A stretch of 64,000 nt of DNA from Arthrinium phaeospermum (lineage: Eukaryota; Ascomycota; Sordariomycetes; Amphisphaeriales; Apiosporaceae), in NCBI GenBank assembly GCA_006503535.1, contig QYRS01000005.1:248001-312000 (forward strand). Reading direction: 5' to 3'. Below are positions 1-10,663 of the stretch, piece by piece. Within the stretch, counting starts at the first letter, position 1, and each line of letters begins with the position of its first letter. Under the pieces are notes generated by a model. That model was not told the origin of the DNA and ran no database searches. It saw nothing but the letters and a program-made list of their open reading frames with translations. The position numbers and the translations under genes are program-made.

Positions 1-2475
1 GCCCAGGTGGCGAAAGATCTTGCGCTCATCCTCGCCCTCGAGCAGCTCACCGTCGTTCATTTTGGTATTGCTCCTGTCGCGGATTATGTTCGTGTACAGG
101 CCCCGCTGGTTGAGGCGCATGCCCTTCTTCTGGGCCAGCAGCCGCATGCTTCGGTTGAAAATGTCATTTCCAGTGAAATAAATGAGGGCGGCGCCGAGCT
201 GAGTCTCTGGGACGAGGAGGAGGTCGATCCGGCGCCAAATGGGACGCCGTTTGCCATTCTCTCCGTGGTTATTGTTTCCGTTGGTCTCGTCAGTGGCGAC
301 CTCACCACCATCATCTCCATGGTACTCGTCTTGGGGCAGGACGCAACATCCCTGCCATTTACTACCGCTGGTATCGTCGGAATGGCTCTTGCGATGAGCG
401 GCTAGCGCCACGGTCAAGAACCCCTCATCGGTAAGCTTTGAGACGAGCTCGTCCAGGAAGGCGACAAGCTGATCCGTGCTGGACGTACCTTGCCGGGTGA
501 TCATGATGTCGATGTCTCCGGAACTGTCGGCGCCGCGGCGGTAGCTCCCGCCGATAATTAGCTGCACATCACGGTCGATCGATCGAGCGGCTCGGACGAC
601 ATGCGCACCCAGGGCCTCGACCTCCTTACGCGGGATCCGGGTATTCAGATCATCAAAGTGGTCAAGGCCGATCTTCTGGCAGGGCGTCAACTGCGCCTTC
701 TCCCGGATGTCGTCCAGCGTCCGGTAACCCTTTTGGATCCAGCGGTCCGCCTTGATGGCGCCGACACCGTAGATACTGGTGAATAACAGCCGCAATTTGA
801 CCATGGGGTCGTTCTGGAGGTTCTGGAGCTTTAGCATGCGGCCCGTCTTGACGAACTCCTCGATCTGCTCGGCCGAGGACTCTCCGATATTGTTGATGGC
901 GACGGCCTCAGCATACGTAAGAATCTTCACAGGCTGCTGCTTGAGCGCGCTTGCAGCCCTGCGATATGCGTCTCTGCGCCAGTTCTCGCCCTTATGATCG
1001 TATTGGTCTGCAAGTTCCAAGAGGGAATTGATAGTGTCCGCATTGGGATTCTTCGACCCGACCCCTCTCAGGCCCCCTTTCATGCAAGCGAAAGAAGACT
1101 GCCAGCCCTCGGTGCCTTTCGCCGCTCTGGTGCTTGTGCGAGTGGTTCTCGCTTTCTTGGCCGGTCGTTCGTCTTCGGAACGGTAGGGCTCCTCATCGTC
1201 CGTGTCTCCAGGTCTATCGAATTCATCACCATCCTCGGGTTGAGGCGACCCGTCTTCATCTTCACCGAGAATCACGACGTCATCGCCAAATTCTATGACG
1301 TAGTCTATGCACTGAGACAGCTCATCTTCAAACGAAGACTTGGTGCTGTCCATCTCAGATGGATCCTGACGTGCATTGTCGATAGGGTTGTCTGCTTCAG
1401 ACATGGCTGAGCCGCTTGGGTCTGCCCGAGATCTTGAGACCGCAATTGGCTGTGTAGACGGTACAAGCGCATCTTCTGTGGACTTTGTAGCTGCCTGAGA
1501 GGCCGAATGACTACTCCGAGTGGTGATCTGAGATGACACACGGTTCCTTTTGGATCGCCGCTCCTTTACAACCAAGGATTGATCTGAGTTCTGAGACGGC
1601 ACAGCAGGAGGAGCGTCGCTTTGCTGTGAAGTCGTCGTACCTGGCACCTGGTATTTATCTTGCTCGTGCGACACCAGGACCCGGTGTGTCCAGCAATCAA
1701 TCAGGAAGTCGGCGTTCACCACAAATTTCTTGGTAACATCCACGCCGCCCTCAAGCAGCGGCTTGAGGTCCGCATACGTAAGTCCCTTGTCGACAATGAC
1801 ATGGGTCGCGTCTTGGAGGGATCTGGTCCAAGCAGCGCCGTACTCTCTCGCTTTGTCGATGCGCTTCTTCCGGACACCATTGGCGTCGCTGTTGGGAAAG
1901 AAGAAAAAGGCCAGGCCGGCAAAGCAGCGATCTGCTTCTGGGACCATCTTGATGGGCGCGTCCTTCTTGCGCTTAGGCATCTTAAAGGAGGGAGTCTCTT
2001 GCGCGGGCGAGGAGTCTGTAGCGCGGCGACGGAGTAACCTGTCTGATACCCTTCTCTGGGGCTGCAGTTTTGTGCTTGCCTTTGTCGAGTCTGGGATGGG
2101 CGTATCCGAAATGGCAGACAGGCCGACCACGTCAGAGGCCGTTTTGCGAAGGTGTGGGACGAGATGAGAGTTTGGAGGGGTGCTTTTGATGATGCGAGTA
2201 GTTTCGCTGTCCTTTGTTCTCTGGATGGGATCCGAGGCGGTCCTTATAGGTGTGGACAAAAGGAAAGGGTTGGCCGCAGCAACCAGCTGGTTGACCGGAC
2301 GAACACGACGGGAACTCATCGAGGTCGAGGTTGCTCCGGAAGCCGCCTTCATGAAGGCCTTGGCCGCGTTGCGATGGGTGTCATTCTTGACCCAGCCATC
2401 CTCGCCACCATCTTCGGTTCGGAGGGTTTTGAGCTCTTCGAAGAAGGCGACCTTGTCGCCCAACGTGGGCTCCAT
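1..2475 (-). CDS. POL4: Family X DNA polymerase (Pol4 / Pol lambda type), C-terminus cut by window edge
   Basis: Template-directed gap-filling polymerase, known in this family for non-homologous end joining and base-excision repair in the nucleus. One uninterrupted frame of 825 codons is visible; the stop lies beyond position 1. A BRCT domain covers about residues 175-265 (ends in a DFLIDCW motif). A Ser/Thr-rich linker follows. The 8-kDa/HhH region starts near residue 485 (LELADQYDHKGENWRRDAYR) with the GVGAIKADRWI hairpin. The palm has GGSYRRG near 640, the SSGDIDI metal-binding aspartates near 653 and the third Asp in RRIDLLLV near 750. The YFTGNDIFNRSMR thumb motif follows. The palm carries a hydrophilic insert (Asn/Gly/Asp-rich, about residues 700-745), common in fungal members. 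Start chosen as the first ATG of the open frame. The symbol is by family resemblance to yeast Pol4; orthology was not tested. Confidence 0.93.
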   Translation of the reverse strand, partial: MEPTLGDKVAFFEELKTLRTEDGGEDGWVKNDTHRNAAKAFMKAASGATSTSMSSRRVRPVNQLVAAANPFLLSTPIRTASDPIQRTKDSETTRIIKSTPPNSHLVPHLRKTASDVVGLSAISDTPIPDSTKASTKLQPQRRVSDRLLRRRATDSSPAQETPSFKMPKRKKDAPIKMVPEADRCFAGLAFFFFPNSDANGVRKKRIDKAREYGAAWTRSLQDATHVIVDKGLTYADLKPLLEGGVDVTKKFVVNADFLIDCWTHRVLVSHEQDKYQVPGTTTSQQSDAPPAVPSQNSDQSLVVKERRSKRNRVSSQITTRSSHSASQAATKSTEDALVPSTQPIAVSRSRADPSGSAMSEADNPIDNARQDPSEMDSTKSSFEDELSQCIDYVIEFGDDVVILGEDEDGSPQPEDGDEFDRPGDTDDEEPYRSEDERPAKKARTTRTSTRAAKGTEGWQSSFACMKGGLRGVGSKNPNADTINSLLELADQYDHKGENWRRDAYRRAASALKQQPVKILTYAEAVAINNIGESSAEQIEEFVKTGRMLKLQNLQNDPMVKLRLLFTSIYGVGAIKADRWIQKGYRTLDDIREKAQLTPCQKIGLDHFDDLNTRIPRKEVEALGAHVVRAARSIDRDVQLIIGGSYRRGADSSGDIDIMITRQGTSSTDQLVAFLDELVSKLTDEGFLTVALAAHRKSHSDDTSGSKWQGCCVLPQDEYHGDDGGEVATDETNGNNNHGENGKRRPIWRRIDLLLVPETQLGAALIYFTGNDIFNRSMRLLAQKKGMRLNQRGLYTNIIRDRSNTKMNDGELLEGEDERKIFRHLG

Positions 2476-2947
2476 AGCGCCGAAATCACTGTTAAGTTAC
2501 AGCCATGTATATCTGATGTAGATACCAAGCAGCGGCAACCACGGTTGTTGTGTTGATGATGAGTGTAAGTCGCCGACTGTTTGGACGCTTTGGGATTTTT
2601 GGAGGTGTACTCCGTAGCACCAAGCAATTGTCCGACCCACTTATTGGTATCAGTCATTATAGGCAGCCACAGCACGAAACTTCTTCCCCTTGACAACATT
2701 CGCCTGTGTTCGCCCCTTTTTGCCAAACATGTTGTATAATTTAGTGATTGGTCTTCTTTTCAGAAACGCCTTCGTATATCTATATAGAATGCTAGTAGTA
2801 TTGGAAGTAGTAACGGCAGCATCGGCTGCTTCAAATGGTCGTCTAACAAAGGAAAATCACCTAGGCAATATGCACCTTGGACAGATCGAACAAAAGTACG
2901 CCTTCACTCTGCCGTTTTGCGTGGCCGCTGGGTGCACAAGAGCGGCG
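2476..2947. other. Intergenic, PolX promoter side and TMEM16 3' end
   Basis: Both flanking genes read leftward. The stretch should hold the 3' end of the TMEM16 transcript and the promoter of the polymerase. I see no open frame with family resemblance and no clear motif. Confidence 0.5.
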
Positions 2948-5441
2948 TCAGTCCTGCTTGGTAGGCGTAGGCAGACCCCCATTCCTGGAACGGCCCAGGG
3001 CCTCAATGAGCTTGACGCCCACGACGTCGCTAATCCCTTCTCCGGCTTGCTTGGTCCAGAAGAGATCGGGGTCGGCCATGCGTACCGACTTGCGCCGTTC
3101 CATCAAGCCCACATCCAGCGCATCCCGTTTCTTACTCTCCGCTTCCAAGTTTTCCAAATGCCTCTTCCGGACAGCATAACGCTCGTTGCGCTCGCGTCGG
3201 ATCTGTTCAGACCCGACTTTCTGGAGCACCGCGCGCACCGCCCAACGCAGCAGAAGGAACGTGTGCTCGCTTATGAAGATGGTGATCGGAAGCGACCACC
3301 AAGATACACCTCCCCAACGTTCCAGCATCGACGTTCCCTCCTTTCCCTGTGCACCAAACATGTGCACAATCGCTGCCGTGCAAATGCTCCCCATCCAAGT
3401 CAGCGCATCAAGCGAATTGATCCACGGGCCGATTCCGTCCATGCGAATCGGGTGGGGACGCTGGTGTTCCAGGCAGATCTTGAGGAAATCGGACCTGAGC
3501 TCGATCAGGTTATTGATGAAGAACCCAACCGAGACCAGAGGCCACACGGGCGAAAAGAGCGCAAGGTATCCGAACTGGATCACCATCTCCGAGATGTCAT
3601 CCTGCACGTTGTACGGCTCGAGGCTGGCTTGCTGACGGACGCTCTGCAGGAAAGCCTCTTCGGCTGGGTCATCGGGTGCGAGGGCCTGGAAGGCACCATG
3701 GCTGGAATTCCAGAATTTGTACTGGTGGTACCATCCGCGCAGTTTGTGCATCAAGTACGGCATGACCATCTCCTCGAACATGTCGGAAACTTGGCCAGTC
3801 ACCGTCAGGGCAATGACTTCGTTACGTAGACGGTTCGAATCTTCCTCAAACGGCTCCACGTTGAGCTTTTCTGCGAGATGGGCAGGCAGATGGGCCTGCA
3901 TCCAAGGCACGAGCGAACCCCCCAACGGCACGTAGACAAACGCAGTGAGCAAAATAGGGAAGTACTGCACAATGAAGCTGAGGACAAATGTCTTTTGCGT
4001 CACCGACATCTCGTAGTAATCTTGCGTGCGGTGGTTTTCGAAATTCGCCAGTGATGTGGCGAAGTCCTCCAAAAAGGATCGAGTGTAAGGCAGGCATGCA
4101 GCCAGCACCAAAGTCGGCACGTATTCCTGTAATCATGAGTCGCTGTCCCTCAACACGCGGGGCACGGGTCGGGACTTACCAGGTAAGACTGATAGGGGCC
4201 TTGGTACGCTTCGGAGAGAAGAATCTCCATGGCATAGACAGCGGTGATGGTAAGGCCAAGCACCAGGACGGCGAGGATAAAGAACGGGATTTGGGCCATC
4301 TGCCTGACTATGGACTTCCATCTGGGATATAAGTGCTTCTTCCTGCCTGCGGAGTCCACGACGACCTTTTCGTAATGGTAAGTGGGCCGGTTTTGCTTCA
4401 GAGAGCCCACCCCCCGGACGTTCCAGCGTATGCTCAAGTCGTCTTGCTGGATCTTCCAGTACTCGAGGAAGACGGTACACCCTAGGAGGGTGATGATAGC
4501 ATAGACGAGCGAGTACTTGGGGAGGAAAGCCCAGGCAAAGATGCCTGTGATAGCCGGGAATGTCAAGAAGAGCAGATATGTCTGCATGTAGGCAAAATAG
4601 AAAGCAACCTGTTATTTTCCAGCAAGGCAATGTTAGTCGTCAACCCAAGGAAGAACGTATGGGTTTGAACAGACCTTAGCACCGAACAGGTCGCGAATCC
4701 TGTCAAAGTCTTCCTTGGTGAGAAACATCTTCTGGCTCAAGTGTTTGAGCAGCTCCTTGTTGGCTGGCCCATTGTGGATGGGAAAGATGGACTTGACATT
4801 CTGCCACTTGCCAAGGCCAGGAGTGATGGCAGCACCGCCTTGCTCCTTTTGCCAGTTGACGAGATGGTAGGTAGAGAGGACACCCTCGGCCTCGAAAGTG
4901 TTTTGCAACGCATCTCTCTGGTTCCTCTTGCCAACTTGTGGGTGCTCCGATGTGATCCCCCACAGCCAGTCCTTTACTCTACAATCGCAGGCTGGGTTAA
5001 TATACTGCAGATATACCGGGGCGGAGGTTGAGGCGAAGAGCCCGGTGGATGGATGGACGCATGCTTACCTGGATCTGTGCATCTCATCATTGAGCAATTC
5101 GGTAGGAACCCTGACGAAGACGAGCAGCGAATGGTCCTCGCCAGCGCGGACTTCGGTCTGCAGCCCGGCCTCTTCCAGGTCACCGATCAGAGTCTGGAAC
5201 TCCTCCTTGGCCGTCTCGTCGTCTGCCAAGAGCGTTAGGATCCGGAATCACGAGTACGTATACACGGGCGGGCACCCATATCCATGGCAGATACAGATAT
5301 TGAGGGGGGGGAAGTATACGCACCGGTATCACTGAAATCGTAGTGAACTACATATTTGTCGTGAAAGGTCCTATTCGCGACGCTCGTGTCCCGGTCGCCA
5401 AAGGTGCCTTGCCTCTTGAAGGAGAACATCTCGGCCGACAT
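2948..5441 (-). CDS. TMEM16/anoctamin family lipid scramblase or channel (Ist2-like)
   Basis: Five exons: 5441-5324, 5222-5069, 4978-4675, 4608-4180 and 4126-2948, giving 727 residues, close to the length of crystallised fungal TMEM16 proteins. All junctions keep frame. The intron after 4675 uses a weaker donor (GTCTGT) but has CTAAC and AACAG. The cytosolic N-terminal ferredoxin-like part has VVHYDFSD and HSLLVFVRVP. Membrane hallmarks are the FYFAYMQTYLLF first helix, FLEYWKIQQDDLSIRWNVRG, the FVLSFIVQY helix, EEAFLQSVRQQ, MVIQFGYLALFS and the acidic NNLIELRSD helix that contributes calcium ligands in this family. Family members scramble phospholipids in a calcium-dependent way and in yeast Ist2 tether cortical ER to the plasma membrane. 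Which of these applies here cannot be read from sequence. The start ATG (MSAEMFSF) is the first Met in exon 1; a second Met four codons on is possible. Confidence 0.93.
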
Positions 5442-6553
5442 GGAAAAGGCCACGGCTTCGACGAAGCGGTGAACGGGACCTAAGATCTGCTTTGCTTCTA
5501 GTCAACCAAGATAGCCAGCCCACCCGCGAGAATGGATCTGGGTTAGGCGGTATGCAAGTGATATGTGGGAGAGGTTGTTGGTAACCTAAAATAAAGAAAG
5601 CAAAGCGGCCGGGCAGTGCAGTGCAGGTAAGCAATCCAGAACAGCACGTGTAGGGACAGGACCCTGAGAATTGAGGGATACGCAAGCCGGTCCACTTCCA
5701 GAGCCGCACATACGCACGGTCAGCCCTACACTGTCATAGGCCGGGTCAGCCAAGCAAACTGGGACCAACCAGCTGGAATTAAACCTACGTCACCCGGCTA
5801 TCCGGCAGACCGTGGCAAGCTGCAGGCAAAGGCCGAAAGGACAACGAAGAACGGTCAGCGGCGGGATTCGACACAAATGCTGGTACACTACCAAACTAAA
5901 AAATAATACCGATTGCCGGTGGCCGAATATCTACCTATCTATCTATACCTTTGCGGCTGAGGTACGCGGTAGCCTCGTAGCGTCGGTATGGGGCCTCAAG
6001 CGGGTTTGAAACAGCGACGTGTTCACAGCTAGCCACTCACCGATTCTCATGCGCGCATACATGTAGGTGTGTATGTTGCATAAGTCTGCTTCTATCTGTC
6101 AATATCTACATCTTTCAAGAAGATTTGTGACCTAGCCTGTAATAATATATGATACCGATCTACCTTGACGGGCCGCCTCACAATGCCAGGCGAGTCAGCT
6201 CAGGTGAGGCTAGGTTGCTCCCAATCTGAACCTAGGATGACCTGGGCCTAGCTACGGGAAGCGAAGGTAGATCAGGCAGAGGTTCGGTTCACACCCCGAA
6301 TTCAATTCCAATGAAGATGGGCAAAGCACTATTTGGGTATTAAAGCGGGGTCCCCGTTCTCTGCTGGAATCCCCCCAATTGCCCCAATGGCGGATGGTGG
6401 GGTCGCACGCGTGAGAGCAACCAAGTGAGACCCTGTCTGTAACCGTCATCACCATCACGGCCGTGATATACGACTGCGTACGCACAGAACACCGAAGTTC
6501 TGGAAGGCTGCCCAACCAGAGTAAATTGGACTATACCGCACGCCGCCTACACC
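5442..6553. promoter_or_regulatory. Divergent promoter region TMEM16 / riboflavin synthase
   Basis: 1.1 kb between two divergent starts. It contains short reading frames without family resemblance. I could not identify specific operators. Confidence 0.45.
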
Positions 6554-7384
6554 ATGTTCACCGGTCTCGTCGAGGAAATAGGGGGTACGTTCTTCCCTTC
6601 AGGAAATCAGTTAGCTTGAACCCGAGCTCAACTCCCTCTCTCTCTCTCGCAAATTATAGAAGTCTCCGAGCTCAACCCCCAAGATGCCACCGGCGGCACC
6701 TCCCTGACCATCAGCCTCCCGGCGACCTCGACCCTGCTCTCCGACGCGCAACTGGGCGACAGCATCGCCGTCAACGGCGTCTGCCTGACCGCCACCTCCC
6801 TCACCACGACGGCCTCCGACGCCAGCCCCCAGCCGAGCTTCACCGTCGGCATCGCGCCCGAGACGCTGCGCCTGACGAACCTCGGCGCCCTGACCCAGGG
6901 GTCGCGCGTGAACCTCGAGCGCGCCGTGCGGGCCGACACGCGCATGGGCGGCCACTTCGTGCAGGGCCATGTCGACACGACGGCCGCCATCGAGTCCGTC
7001 ACGCAGGACGGCAACGCCAAGACGTTCCGCTTCCGCCCCGCGGCCCGGGACATGCTGCGCTACATCGTCTTCAAGGGCTACGTGACCATCGACGGCACGA
7101 GCCTGACCGTTACCAAGGTGGACGACGCTGCCGGCTGGTTCGAGGTCATGCTCATTGCCTACACGCAGGAGAAGGTCGTGGTGGCGGGCAAGAAGCCCGG
7201 CGACACGGTCAACATCGAGGTCGACGTGCTGGCCAAGTACGCCGAGAAGAGCATGCAGGGCTACATGAACGCCAAGGTCGGGGGCGGCGACCACGAGTCC
7301 GGCAGCGAGCCCGCCCTCAAGGCCGTTGTCGAGAAGATGGTGCAAAATGTGGTGGCTCAGGCCATGGGTGCACACTCTGCTTGA
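6554..7384 (+). CDS. RIB5: Riboflavin synthase, alpha subunit (EC 2.5.1.9)
   Basis: Catalyses dismutation of two 6,7-dimethyl-8-ribityllumazine molecules to riboflavin, the last step of riboflavin synthesis. Exon 1 (6554-6584) encodes the diagnostic start MFTGLVEEIG; a 75-nt intron with a CT-rich tract ends at TTATAG; exon 2 is 6660-7384. The protein is about 251 residues. The two internally repeated lumazine-binding barrels are visible: the first with SIAVNGVCLT, the second opening at GGHFVQGHVD and containing YVTIDGTSLTV. The C-terminal helix region (after the second barrel) mediates trimer formation in the family. Third codon positions are strongly GC-rich. Start and splice phase are unambiguous because MFTGLVEEIG is nearly invariant. 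Confidence 0.97.
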
Positions 7385-7864
7385 GAAGTCAACAGATGCG
7401 AGTATATACGAGCGACAAAACCGAATATAGTATCCAGTTCTACCATATGCTCGGCTTGTGATGGTTTTAGGAATTTGTCAGTTTCTGATCTGCTGGGCTC
7501 GGTTTTATAAAATCCCAATCTCAGTCACTGGAACTAGGTAGGCACTGTCTCATTCCTGGCTTCCTCGAATATAGACAAGGTCTACTGTGAAAGCCAGACG
7601 GATTTTGTTTATTCCCTACTACGAATGAAGCTAGAAAAAAAAACCGTGTTCATAACATCGTATCTTCTTACCACCAGCCATCAGAAGCGGCGGGTATATT
7701 CGGTTCTACTCTCCAGTCCATTTTCCCCTTGTTCTTCGACCACCGCATTCTAGGATACGACGGCCCTATCATATTCTTGTAGGATCTTGCAAAGTTGTTG
7801 ATGTTCCATACCGCACAACCATTACTGCTTCTTCGTAATTTCCCGTCTCGCAAAGCGCAGCTTC
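7385..7864. other. Convergent 3' intergenic region
   Basis: 480 bases between the stops of riboflavin synthase and PAGM. It should hold both polyadenylation regions. Nothing else seen. Confidence 0.5.
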
Positions 7865-9563
7865 CTATGCTCCGCCGTAAGTCTTCACAATGTGAGCGAC
7901 CTTGTTGGCCAGATCGTCAGCCTCGGAGCGAGTTGCCGCCTCAGCATAGACTCTGCATGCCTGTGATGGAAATGTTAGATTCGATTCTGAAGGCAACTCC
8001 ACACATTTCCACTCCTGAACTTACATTTTCAGTACCACTGGCACGTGCGAATGATCGGGCGTTGGTATACTTCTTGACACACTGGTCGATCTCGTCCTGG
8101 CATCCGGGAGGGTGCGAAAGTCTCCTCTCGGCGTCCGTGGTCTGGAAGAGATCCTTGTTACCGACCTCGACGCGGACAAGGCGGTTGGGGAGATCCTGGT
8201 AGGTCATAGCCCAGTCCCGGAGACCCCAGCCCTTGTGCGCGAGAATGACCTCGACCATCAGCATGTCGGAAATGGCATCGCCGACGGTCTGGTTGATGAG
8301 GTCGGCCAGGGCGCGCAGAGTATCGAGCGCCTCCTTCTGGGCGGGCGACTGGGGCTGCTTCTTCTCGAAGGTCTGGACCGCATCGGTAGAGAAGAGAACG
8401 GTGCCGTGTCCGTTGGCCTCGAAGTAAACGCCGATATCGAAGGCGCAGGCAGCGTGGTGCAGGTGCTTGACGCCAGTAGGCGTGCAGACAACAGGCAGTT
8501 GAAGGTGCTGCTCGACGTACTTGGTGCTGGCGCCGTTGGCGTAAGCAGTCTGCACGACACCGATACGCAGCTCACCGTCAAGGCCAGCGGTCCGGAAGAG
8601 ATCTGCGATGAAAGATGCGGCAAGAGTGGCAATGCGGTCACCGTCGAACATGAAGAACTGGGTCGTCTCCGGGTCGATCCAGTAGTAGATGAGGCGGTCA
8701 GCATCGCCGTCGAGGGAGCACCATCGGCCACCAGGCTGGGGCTTGGGGTTCGGGGGAGCTCGCTGTCTCGTCTTGACAAAGTCGGCGCCACAGTCCAGGT
8801 TGAGAACCTCGGGCTTGAGAACGTCGTCGTTGACGACCTTGCAATCAAGGCCAGTCTTGGACGGGTCCATGTGCTTCAAGAGCTCCTTGAGCTTCGGTCC
8901 ACCCACGCCGTTGGCACAATCCACCACCAAGGAGCCGTTGACCTTCTTGTTCTTCATGGCACGCTCCCAGGCACTGTTGATCTTGTTGTAATAGCCAGTC
9001 TCGCTGACCTCACCGTACGAGCTAGGGGTACCTTCGGTGTTGACACATCGGGTCAGGTAGTGGAGCTGGGGCGTCGTCAGGATCTTGTAGTCGACGAAGG
9101 AGGTCTTGGTAGCGAGGCAGGCGTCGGAGAGGGCCTGGACGAGGGTGATGCCCGAAGGACGGGTGTCTCGGCCGGCAATGACCTTAGCGCCGGACTTGAG
9201 ATCGACCTTGAGCTGCTCGGCCAGCTGGAAGAAGGTGTCGGCAAGGGCTTCGTGGGTCTTGCAGTTGACCAGCTGGGTGGCGTACACCTCCCACTCCTGC
9301 TCGAGCATGTCGCCCATGGGGTCGACGATCTTGACGCCGTTGTCCTTGGCAGGGTTGTGGCTGGCGGTGATCATGACGCCAATGGCCTGGCCGGCCAGCT
9401 TCCGGCTGCGCAGGGCAGACAGCAAACCGACACGGAAGGTAATGCCCTCCAAAAGGTCGGCAGCCATTCGGAAGCCAGCGGTACCATAGGTGTAGAGCTT
9501 GCCATCGGGCAGAGCCACGATGTCATGCTTCTGGGAAGCGGCAATGAGGGAATCTCGCTCCAT
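7865..9563 (-). CDS. PCM1: Phosphoacetylglucosamine mutase
   Basis: Interconverts N-acetylglucosamine-6-phosphate and -1-phosphate on the way to UDP-GlcNAc, needed for chitin, N-glycans and GPI anchors. Exon 1 is 9563-8025, then a 64-nt intron (GTAAGT to CACAG), exon 2 is 7960-7865; total 544 residues, normal for the family. The phosphoserine active-site motif TASHNP has its Ser at residue 68; the magnesium loop DGDADR lies at 285-290; the sugar-binding and phosphate-binding regions include VYFEANGHGT and, near the end, ARASGTEN. Exon 2 supplies the conserved VYAEA strand and the closing helix. The start ATG opens directly into the domain, leaving a short N-terminus. Confidence 0.96.
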
Positions 9564-10663
9564 GGTGGGACAGAGCAGACACCTGCTAGTTGTACGACGA
9601 GGGTTGATGTGCTAAGCTGGGGTTAGCTATTTTTTTTTCTCTTTCTTCTTTGTCCGGACTTGGGGCCGGTTAAGATGGAAAGAATGTACTATGGCGAATA
9701 TCAACGTCGTGATAAAATAGTGGAGGCCTCCAAGAAGATGAGGAGGAGAGGAAGAAGAGGAACAAGTTCTCGTAGAAGAGGGACCAGAATCACGCGAAAT
9801 CTCAAATGCAGGCCGGGTCAGGTCAGGTCAGGTCAGGTCAGTCAAATCCAAGCCTCAATTAATTGGGAAACGGGGAATGGGGGTGGGATGAAACCACAGC
9901 TAATAGAGACGATCTACCCAAGCCACGTTGCGCCAAAGCTCGCATCCAAGTGCAAGTCGGTGTGCGTTTCTATTCCCAATTATTACCTCAGAATGTCACC
10001 CGGCAACGAGAGGAGAAGCTGCCAGTAGCTCGACCTTCTAACCGTACCTACTAGGTCACTAGCTCACCAATGGATGCTATCAATAGCACAATTACAGGGC
10101 ACAGCCAGGCCAGCAGCAGCAGCCTGTCCTGCAGGTGCTACCCTACATTACTTACATACATGTACATCAAGTTACTAGTACCTAGTATCCAATGCTTCAC
10201 GCTGTTGCTACCTTTCAAATGCATTGCCCTGCCCCTCACTGACCTGGCTCCTGGCACTTTGTTCCTTCAACCTGCCCCGCCATCTTAGTAGATTACTATG
10301 TACTGCAGCTGGCGCTATACTCAAAACGCCGATACCTGCACCCATGACGGCTCCTTACATAATAGCTGCATGTGGAACTCTTGTTTTTTTCTGCTTCTGC
10401 TTCTGTCTTTCCGCTCTCCAGCTGCCAGCCTCTGTTTTGACCCTAGTTCCGTCCATAGGCAGGGATCTCGACAGTAAAGGCCGTATCACATGACCTGGCG
10501 TCTTCCACCTCATCTATGACGCGCTTTGAACGCGTCTACGCTTGACCCCCAACTGACTGATACCGCCCACCGGGTTACCACCGGATCAGTTTAACCGCTC
10601 AGGTTGTTGACATCGTTGGGTTATCTTATTTTTTATCATATTCATGCATGCATTGACACCAGC
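9564..10663. promoter_or_regulatory. Divergent promoter region PCM1 / MUS81
   Basis: 1.1 kb between divergent starts. It holds purine-rich tracts next to PCM1 and a GGTCA pentamer array at 9817-9841. No gene seen. Confidence 0.45.
9817..9841. repeat. GGTCA pentanucleotide microsatellite, five copies
   Basis: Five perfect head-to-tail copies of GGTCA, followed by a degenerate GTCA. It lies about 255 bases upstream of PCM1 and 825 bases upstream of MUS81. Confidence 0.95.

Noticed and set aside
2690..3829. 379-codon open frame on the plus strand
   Set aside because: Antisense to the last TMEM16 exon, no recognisable motif.
6611..7375. 254-codon open frame on the minus strand
   Set aside because: Antisense to riboflavin synthase, whose protein identity is certain.
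8112..9626. 504-codon open frame on the plus strand
   Set aside because: Fully antisense to phosphoacetylglucosamine mutase; its sequence is a codon-bias shadow with no domain.
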